This document shows, piece after piece, positions 48,741 to 54,276 of a stretch of DNA of 54,276 bases. The notes under the pieces are model-generated. The model made no database searches. It saw only the letters and a program-made list of their open reading frames with translations, and was not told the DNA's origin. Numbering within the stretch: the stretch's first letter is position 1; each line of letters starts with the position of its first letter. This DNA is from a virus. Position numbers and translations under genes: made by a program. The stretch spans positions 1-54,276 of IMG/VR virus record IMGVR_UViG_3300044627_001883. One strand, written 5' to 3'.

Positions 48741-49084
48741 CAGCCAGCCTCCGCAACCTGGCGGAACGTAGCCGTGACCGTGTTCAGGTTGTAGGCGTCA
48801 GCCGTGATCTGCCATTCCTCGCAGACGTACTGGCCGCTGGTTGCGGACCAGAGCGGAGGGGTCCAGGTGAAGGACTCGTAGCCGCCACGGGCCTGGAGGA
48901 AGTTGCGGATAGCGGTGGTCTCCGCATCACTCCGGGCCTTGAAGGTCAGCTGCCAGGTTTTGAGGTCCGTGTTGAGGCCAAAGCGAATCCGCTGCTCGTA
49001 GCCATCACCGAACTGCGCCTTGCGGATCCGGGGCTTACTGGCCTCGGATGGAGGGTATTCGGGGACCCAGGTGAAGGTGGCCAT
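48740..49084 (-). CDS. Minor tail protein M-like
   Basis: 114 residues: TWVPEYPPSEASKPRIRKAQ, FGDGYEQRIRFGLNT and WQLTFKARSDAETTAIRNFL with YESFTWTPP are the gpM blocks. It caps the tape measure end of the tail. Directly after the tape measure gene, as in lambda. Confidence 0.88.
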   Translation of the reverse strand: MATFTWVPEYPPSEASKPRIRKAQFGDGYEQRIRFGLNTDLKTWQLTFKARSDAETTAIRNFLQARGGYESFTWTPPLWSATSGQYVCEEWQITADAYNLNTVTATFRQVAEAG

Positions 49085-49086
49085 GA

Positions 49087-52000
49087 TCAGGCTGCCAGCA
49101 AACCGCCAGGACGTTTCTGGCGCAGGAGTTCATTCTGCACCGCCTGGGAGACGGCACGGCCCAGTGCGGCAGCCTGACCCGCATCTCCAGCCACTTGGCT
49201 GTTGCCGGAGGCATCCACGTTCACGGTGACGCTGGTGGAGCCGCCACCGTCCGCCTGCACACCCAGCTTGCCGTTGCGGCCCCGGCGCAGCGGGAGGATG
49301 GCCTCGGGGCCAGCCTCGCCCATGACGCCCATGCTGAAGCCGCCGCCGTTGGCGAAGGGGAAGATGGTGGGACGGTTGACGACGCCACCCGTGGCAAAGG
49401 GCACCAGGCCGCTCTGGTCAAAGGCGTTGCCGTTGGCGTTGAACAGGCTGTTGAGCCCGGAAGAGAGGCCCTTCACGATGGGCTGGATCACCATGATCTG
49501 CATGATCTGGCGGGCAATGTCCTTCAGGACGGTGGCGCCGATCTGCCGGAGGCTGTTGCCCCAGTTCTCGGTGCCATTGATGAGCACGTCCATGGCGGAG
49601 CCGAGGCCCTGGCCAATGGCGCCAGCGATGCCGGCCGCCAGCTGCTTGTTGCGCTCAATGGTTTCGTTGAGCTGCTTGAGCTTCTCGTTTTCAGCAACGA
49701 TCCCATCCACGATGCCCTTCTGCGCCTGCTGGCGGAGGATCGTGTTGGCCAGGATTTTCTCCAGCTTGATCCGGTTCTCTTCAGTGAAGGTGTTGCCTTG
49801 AAGGTCCAGCGTGAGTTGGTCGCGCAGTGCGCTGAGCCTCTCGTATCCAGCCCGGGCGGTGTTCTCGGCGTCCACCCGTACTTTGGCGGTCTCGGGGCTG
49901 ATCCCGGAGCGGATGAGGTCGTTAATGCGCTGCTGGTCGCGGAGCTGATCGGCTACGGACTTGGCTTGAGCGTCAAGGTCAGCGGTGAACTGACCAAATG
50001 CTGCGGTGCGGTCACTGATCAGTTTTTCAGCATTGGCCTGCTGCTGCTCCCGCGCATCTTTGCCGCTCAGCTCTCTGGTCTTGTCCACGGAGCCGGTGAG
50101 GCCTGCCATCAGCCCGGCCGCCTCTCCCGCGAAGCTGCCGGGAGCCGTGGCGGCTGCGCCGCTGCCGCCGATCAGTTGGCGGGCGCTGCCGACCGGGCGT
50201 GGGGCTCCCCCTTCCCAAATCCTGGTGATGGCGTCCAGAGCGTTCCAGGCGTCGCCCACTGACGCCCCATCGCGTGGGTTGACGTGAGTTGTGACGTGGG
50301 TGCCAAAGGTGCGCCCGGTGATCCCCTGCGTGCCCAGGGTTCCGCCTGCCGGCACCTTCATGCCAGGAGCAACGTCCACCCGGTCAAAGTGACCCAGCAG
50401 TAGCTCGTACTTCTTGCCGCCCAGCGTGAACTCGCCGGTGACCCAGTTGCCGTAGCCCCGTCCTGATGCGCCCGCTCCGCTGCCTTGGAAGCCTGTGCCG
50501 GTGATAGTCAGGTCCAGGGGGGCGTTGACGGCTGCGCCACGTCCGCCGGGCATCACAATGTCCCAGCCGGTTGCCTCACCGTCTGGATCGCGGGTGCGAT
50601 TCGTTCTGGCGCCGCCTGGGATGGCCCCGCCTGGAGGATTCTTGCCCAGGAACTTGCCGTCGCTGCGGCTGAAGTAGCCAACGCCAGGCTGGTGATAGGT
50701 GTCGTCTGACTTGCCCTTGGACCCGGGATTGCTCAGGGTGGCCGCAGCATTTGCTGCACCCTTTTCCATCTTCTCGGCCAGCTTGCGGCCTGCGTCTTGC
50801 AGGATCTCCGAGACCTTGCGTGCATAGCCCTCTTGGATCTTGCCGATCCCATCGGCTACCTGGACCTTAAACTCCTCCAGCTTGCGGGCCAGGTCGCGGT
50901 TGCGGTCGGTGGCCTGCTGCTCAATCTTGATGTTCTCCTCGGTGAAGCGGCGGGTTTGCTCGTTCAACAGCTTCTGAGCGTCAATGGCCTCGGTGCTCAG
51001 TCCCATGGCTGCGCGGCGCTGCCTTTCAGCCTCCAGCGCCCTGTCTTGGTCTGATGCGGCGATGCGCCTACGAGCCTCCCCAATGCTGCGCTCCAGCGCC
51101 AGCCGCTGGTCCGCCAGGTCCCGCTCATAGTCGGCTACCTGCTTTGCGGTCTGCTTGCGGAACTCCGCCAGCTCCCGGGCATGGTCCTCTGCCGCATCCG
51201 CCAGCTTGTCTTCAGCGTTCTGACGGATCTTGACCTCATCCTCCATGGCGGCCTTGGCTGCTGCTGCGCGAGCGGCCTCGCGCTCACGGTCTGCGTCTTT
51301 CTGAGCTTGGAGCTGCGCGGCTGTTGGGCCAGCTTGCTGCTTTGCCTTCGCCTTCTCAGCCTCAGCCGCCAGCCGGTTGCGCTCTTCCTCGAAGTTCTTG
51401 CGGAAGTCCGGGTTCAAGAAGCTGGCCAGCCCTCCAATGTTCTCGTTGCCATAGGTGCGCTTCATGGCGTTGCGCATCGCCTGTTCGTTGATGGCAATGT
51501 TTTCGCCGCGCTCATTGCGGTTCTTGTTGAACCGCTCCATGGCATCAGCGGCGGCATTGACCATGGCTGTGAAGCCCTTGATCAGGCCAACCGCAATCGG
51601 ACCGAACGCATCCCCCAATGCGACCTGCAGTTTGTTCGTGGCGGTGCCCAGGTCGGTGACCGCTTGCTTGCCGGTATCGAACTGCTCCTTGAGCTTGGGC
51701 AGCTCCGTCTCACCCAGCTGCTTCAGCGCCTCAATCAGAACGTCAGTGCTGATCTTGCCTTCAGCGCCGAGGTCCTTGAGTTGAGAGCGGGTGACCTTGC
51801 CGAAGGTGCCGAGCTTAGTCATCTGCTCCGCAACGGCCTGACCAAGCGCCGGAGCATTCTCCAGGATGGAGCGCAGTTCATCGCCTTGCGCCCTGCCTGA
51901 CACCAGCGCCTGCTTCAGCTGGGTCATGGCCGAAGAGGCTTCCTGCGCTGTGGCACCGCTCGTGCGGGCTGCCGCGCCGAAGCCGATCATGACGGTCTCA

Positions 52001-52617
52001 ATCTCCTTCAACCCAACACCAGTTGGGCGCAGACCGGCGTAGAGCTTGGCGAAGCTGTCTGTGGCCTCAGTGGTTGAGAGCCTCAGCGTGCTGGCGACAC
52101 GTGCGGCAATCTGCTGCGCCTGGTTGTACTCCCCGTAAACATCAGTGAGCGCCTTCAGTCGCACCCTGGCTGTTTCGGCTTCCATGCTGGCGTCACCGAT
52201 GGCGCGAACCACCTGCGTGACTCCACCGGCCACCGCCAAGCCGGCCAGCCCTTTCAGGCCACCTGCCAGGGCCATGAAGCCACCACCGCCACCGCCACCG
52301 GCTCCAGCTCCGCCGGCCTTGTCCAGCTGCGCCTGTAGGCCCTTCAGCTGCTGGGTGTAGAAGTTGAACTGCCGGCCGCCGATGACGGCTTCATTCCGCA
52401 GCGCCTGTAGCGCCTTGATCTGATTGTTGATGCTGGAGATGGAGTTGCCGGCCGCCTGGCTCAGCTTCCGGGTTTCGTTGTAGATCTTGTCCAGGTCCCG
52501 GCCAGCGACCTTGGACGTGGCCGACAGGCTCTGAAGCTGCCGCGCCAGGTTGCTCAGGTTCTGGGAGCCCTGAACGTCGGCGGTGATCCTGAGAGCGGCG
52601 GGGAAGTTCAGTGCCAT
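49087..52617 (-). CDS. Tape measure protein with M23-like domain
   Basis: 1176 residues. The TP901/lambda-type N-terminal tape measure domain is at ~120-340 (ATEATDSFAKLYAGLRPTG, AQEASSAMTQLKQALVSGRA, QGDELRSILENAPALGQAVA). A long Ala/Glu/Arg coiled coil follows (~400-640). A domain resembling M23 endopeptidase lies at ~680-780 (ELLLGHFDRVDVAPGMKVPA, GTLGTQGITGRTFGTHVTTH); the usual first His ligand is not evident. The lambda-H-like end (FANGGGFSMGVMGEAGPEAI) closes it. It sets tail length and may help cross the wall. Confidence 0.9.
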   Translation of the reverse strand: MALNFPAALRITADVQGSQNLSNLARQLQSLSATSKVAGRDLDKIYNETRKLSQAAGNSISSINNQIKALQALRNEAVIGGRQFNFYTQQLKGLQAQLDKAGGAGAGGGGGGGFMALAGGLKGLAGLAVAGGVTQVVRAIGDASMEAETARVRLKALTDVYGEYNQAQQIAARVASTLRLSTTEATDSFAKLYAGLRPTGVGLKEIETVMIGFGAAARTSGATAQEASSAMTQLKQALVSGRAQGDELRSILENAPALGQAVAEQMTKLGTFGKVTRSQLKDLGAEGKISTDVLIEALKQLGETELPKLKEQFDTGKQAVTDLGTATNKLQVALGDAFGPIAVGLIKGFTAMVNAAADAMERFNKNRNERGENIAINEQAMRNAMKRTYGNENIGGLASFLNPDFRKNFEEERNRLAAEAEKAKAKQQAGPTAAQLQAQKDADREREAARAAAAKAAMEDEVKIRQNAEDKLADAAEDHARELAEFRKQTAKQVADYERDLADQRLALERSIGEARRRIAASDQDRALEAERQRRAAMGLSTEAIDAQKLLNEQTRRFTEENIKIEQQATDRNRDLARKLEEFKVQVADGIGKIQEGYARKVSEILQDAGRKLAEKMEKGAANAAATLSNPGSKGKSDDTYHQPGVGYFSRSDGKFLGKNPPGGAIPGGARTNRTRDPDGEATGWDIVMPGGRGAAVNAPLDLTITGTGFQGSGAGASGRGYGNWVTGEFTLGGKKYELLLGHFDRVDVAPGMKVPAGGTLGTQGITGRTFGTHVTTHVNPRDGASVGDAWNALDAITRIWEGGAPRPVGSARQLIGGSGAAATAPGSFAGEAAGLMAGLTGSVDKTRELSGKDAREQQQANAEKLISDRTAAFGQFTADLDAQAKSVADQLRDQQRINDLIRSGISPETAKVRVDAENTARAGYERLSALRDQLTLDLQGNTFTEENRIKLEKILANTILRQQAQKGIVDGIVAENEKLKQLNETIERNKQLAAGIAGAIGQGLGSAMDVLINGTENWGNSLRQIGATVLKDIARQIMQIMVIQPIVKGLSSGLNSLFNANGNAFDQSGLVPFATGGVVNRPTIFPFANGGGFSMGVMGEAGPEAILPLRRGRNGKLGVQADGGGSTSVTVNVDASGNSQVAGDAGQAAALGRAVSQAVQNELLRQKRPGGLLAA

Positions 52618-52623
52618 GGGGTC

Positions 52624-53282
52624 TCAGTCGTCCTTGTTCATGGCCACCAGCGCCGCGCCTTCCATGACCTGAAGGTCCTCCAGCAGTGAACGCGGGTCCT
52701 CTACTTCGTACATCCTAAAGAGCCACGCCAACACCGAGTAATCCAGGCCACAGGCACCGCTGGCTCCGATTCTCCACTGGGTTTGGACGCGGCTCCACAT
52801 GACCACCGCATCCCAATTCTCCGGCCACACCTCAAAGTCATCTGAGGTTGGGGCGTCCACCTGAATGCCAAAAACGGCGAAATCCTCCGCCGTCTGGTCT
52901 TTGACTCCGCCGCTGACCCAGTATTCAGCGGCGGCGGTCAGTTTTTTCGCTTGCCCTTGTTGAGGCTGTCGAGCCAGGCCGTGACCAGTGCGCTGGCGAC
53001 CAAGGGGACGCCGAGCAGATCGGTCTTAGCTTTCTCGGAGTAGGGTACTTCCCCACCCTTGCCGTCCTGGATGCCGGCCCAGCCGACCAGCACCTCGTGG
53101 CACAGGTCGTCATCGCCCAGCTCCCCGGACTGGATGAGGTCCCAGATCTCGCGGATGCGGGGCTGGGAGATGCGCTTGAACTGCGCATCAAAGGTCTGCT
53201 TCTCAAACCGGCCACCGTCGATGGGAAACTCAACGGCGACCGGCCAGGTGTAGGAGTCGCTCTGAGACAGAACGAAGGGCAT
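52624..53282 (-). CDS. Tail chaperone GT frameshift product
   Basis: Frame -1 at the heptamer (52941-52947) joins the 114-residue G protein to a 105-residue T extension (LTAAAEYWVSGGVKDQTAED, then WSRVQTQWRIGASGACGLDY), about 219 residues in total. The T part looks like DUF1799-type gpT tails. In lambda, G and GT assemble the tape measure before tail tube polymerisation. T has no good independent start. Confidence 0.82.
52907..52947 (-). other. Programmed -1 ribosomal frameshift signal
   Basis: Slippery heptamer A AAA AAC (52947-52941) is in phase with the G frame and directly before its TGA stop. After a 6-base spacer lies a perfect 10-bp hairpin CCGCCGCTGA-N8-TCAGCGGCGG (52934-52907, minus strand). 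The downstream -1 frame is open and encodes the T domain. Confidence 0.9.
52938..53282 (-). CDS. Tail assembly chaperone G-like
   Basis: 114 residues: MPFVLSQSDSYTWPVAVEFP, FEKQTFDAQFKRISQPRIRE and DDLCHEVLVGWAGIQDGKGG. Matches gpG-type chaperones by fold, length and position between tail tube and tape measure. Ends KGKRKN at the slippery site. Confidence 0.85.
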   Translation of the reverse strand: MPFVLSQSDSYTWPVAVEFPIDGGRFEKQTFDAQFKRISQPRIREIWDLIQSGELGDDDLCHEVLVGWAGIQDGKGGEVPYSEKAKTDLLGVPLVASALVTAWLDSLNKGKRKN

Positions 53283-54229
53283 CAGAAGACCTCGATGGAG
53301 AACTCATCATCACCCACACCGTTGTTGGACGGCAGGGCAGTGAAGGGGATCGCGTACTGGGTGACGCGATCCTGCTCGGTGTAGTTGATGGTGGAGATGT
53401 TAGCCCTGGGCACGGTGACCTTCACCTTGTTCCCGGCGGTCGTGCCGTGGGTCACGGTGCAATTGCCGCTGACGCTGGTGATGGCGGAGGTGAAGTAGTC
53501 CTTGGTGGCCATCGTGACCGCGTCAAACTGGACGGTGCCAGCGGTGTTGCGGTCAGTGAGGAGCACCTCTCTGACGCTGCCGACCAGCTCCCGGTAAACC
53601 ATCTCCATGCCGATCTGCAGCTCCAGGCTGGACAGCTCAGGGGAGTAGCTGTGGAACGAGAAGCCAGTGCTGTTGGTGTTGTTGAACAGCTGTGGGGTCT
53701 GGAAGCCGTTGAAGTTGGTGGTGACGCTGGAGAAAGCTACGTCAGTGGGGCCGTTGTAGATCCCCATCAAATCAAACTGGTAGACCGGGATCTGGCTCAC
53801 GGTCATGTTCAAGGTCACGGTTCCACGGCAGCCCGTGACCGTGTGGTTCACGCCGTCAATGTTGACGTAGATGGTGCAGGAGCTGAACGACTCCGACACC
53901 GGGGCGTAGGTGACCTTGGTGCCTGCCGCGACGGTCTCGGACATGCCGCAAGCCTTGAGGAGCGGACCGTACTTGGGCACAGCTCCAGCGGACCCAGCGC
54001 CGGCCATTTCCACTTCAAACGTGACCCGGGAGCGCACGTTGGCGATCAAAATGTCGCTGGCACCCAGGTAAGGCCGGATCAGCTCCCGGCTGACCTGCTC
54101 AGCGTCAACCGGCTGGATCTCCAGGTTGCGCACCAGGATGGCATTGGCGGCGCCAGTGGGCGTCGGATCCGTGGCGTAGGTGGTCTCGGTCTTAGCGAGC
54201 AGGACTCGCTTGTTATAGAGCAGGGGCAT
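53282..54229 (-). CDS. Major tail (tube) protein
   Basis: 315 residues starting MPLLYNKRVLLAKTETTYAT. Tube-protein features include PTGAANAILVRNLEIQPVDA, FEVEMAGAGSAGAVPKYGPL (the GTPPYGPLL-like block) and TVTLNMTVSQIPVYQFDLMG. It would polymerise around the tape measure to form the flexible tail tube. Its N-terminal coding end is the sequence duplicated at the window's left edge. Confidence 0.85.
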   Translation of the reverse strand: MPLLYNKRVLLAKTETTYATDPTPTGAANAILVRNLEIQPVDAEQVSRELIRPYLGASDILIANVRSRVTFEVEMAGAGSAGAVPKYGPLLKACGMSETVAAGTKVTYAPVSESFSSCTIYVNIDGVNHTVTGCRGTVTLNMTVSQIPVYQFDLMGIYNGPTDVAFSSVTTNFNGFQTPQLFNNTNSTGFSFHSYSPELSSLELQIGMEMVYRELVGSVREVLLTDRNTAGTVQFDAVTMATKDYFTSAITSVSGNCTVTHGTTAGNKVKVTVPRANISTINYTEQDRVTQYAIPFTALPSNNGVGDDEFSIEVF

Positions 54230-54276
54230 GGCCGGTTACCTCAAGGCTTGGAGGTGGGTTCAGGGGCAGGCTCGGG
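54100..54276. repeat. Right copy of the 177-bp terminal overlap
   Basis: Identical to 1-177 apart from G at 54149 (A at 50). See the left copy for interpretation. Confidence 0.95.

Noticed and set aside
49195-50262. 355-codon plus-strand frame inside the tape measure gene
   Set aside because: Antisense shadow of the repetitive, GC-rich tape measure sequence; no recognisable protein features.
1-54276. Search by eye for cytosine-5 or adenine methyltransferases, dUMP hydroxymethylase and radical SAM genes
   Set aside because: No PCQ, DPPY/NPPY or CxxxCxxC-type enzyme was seen in a credible gene; absence is used as weak evidence only, since a diverged enzyme could be missed.
1-54276. CRISPR arrays, insertion sequences or rRNA
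   Set aside because: No regularly spaced repeats with unique spacers, no transposase and no rRNA-like sequence were noticed; the cassettes are too far apart and lie between genes.

Overview
The window is the complete genome of a temperate-type, lambda-like siphophage, given as a linearised circle. The last 177 bases (54100-54276) repeat bases 1-177 with a single synonymous difference, so the unique genome is about 54.1 kb. It is GC-rich by eye, gene-dense and full of ATGA/TGATG start-stop overlaps. The tail-tip set (K/I/J-like) points to a Gram-negative host. Several small accessory proteins (25392-25748, 29461-29631, 37799-37951, 37935-38117) look, from memory, like families common in Synechococcus/Cyanobium phages. 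A picocyanobacterial host is therefore my best guess; this is inference, not proof.

Layout. Two divergent arms meet at about 18957-19117. The minus-strand arm reads leftward from 18956 to base 1, continues around the circle from 54229, and ends near 35393. In transcription order it holds: SF2 helicase, VRR-NUC nuclease and primase/VirE helicase; an iteron-like repeat region (14606-14990); a displaced Z-like tail completion protein; a DNA base-hypermodification set (ParB-like, TET/JBP dioxygenase, amino acid:DNA transferase-like, PLP enzyme, 5-hmdU DNA kinase-like); terminase; gpW-like; portal; a TUDOR-protease-capsid fusion; a GH130-like propeller; the connector, tail and tail-tip genes; the tail fibre; lysis genes; dcd. 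The plus-strand arm (19118-35920) holds a recombination set (RecE-like exonuclease, Sak4-like ATPase, SSB), about 35 small accessory genes, ThyX, a tRNA-like element and the integrase. An HNH gene pair lies on the minus strand inside this arm.

Most interesting points. (1) The TET/JBP oxygenase with kinase, AADT-like transferase and PLP enzyme sits directly upstream of terminase. No cytosine-5 methyltransferase and no dUMP hydroxymethylase are visible. This suggests thymine in finished DNA is oxidised to 5-hydroxymethyluracil, phosphorylated and decorated with an amino-acid-derived group just before packaging. (2) Six near-identical promoter-like cassettes in the early arm share AACCGG, then GGCGCC after 9-11 bp, then a TAAAGT-type -10 box exactly 18 bp further on. 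(3) The G/GT tail chaperones carry a textbook -1 frameshift site (A AAA AAC, 6-nt spacer, perfect 10-bp hairpin). (4) The integrase lacks a stop at its usual end and reads on antisense through the whole dcd gene. (5) A tRNA-like element has intact acceptor and T arms but shortened D and anticodon loops.

How it works together. The early arm would repair and recombine DNA, modulate the host and supply dTMP (ThyX, with dCTP deaminase feeding dUMP). The helicase/primase genes flank a repeat array that could be the origin. The left arm then modifies, packages and encloses the DNA and lyses the cell with a GH24-M15 endolysin. No obvious CI-type repressor was found, so control of lysogeny is unexplained.
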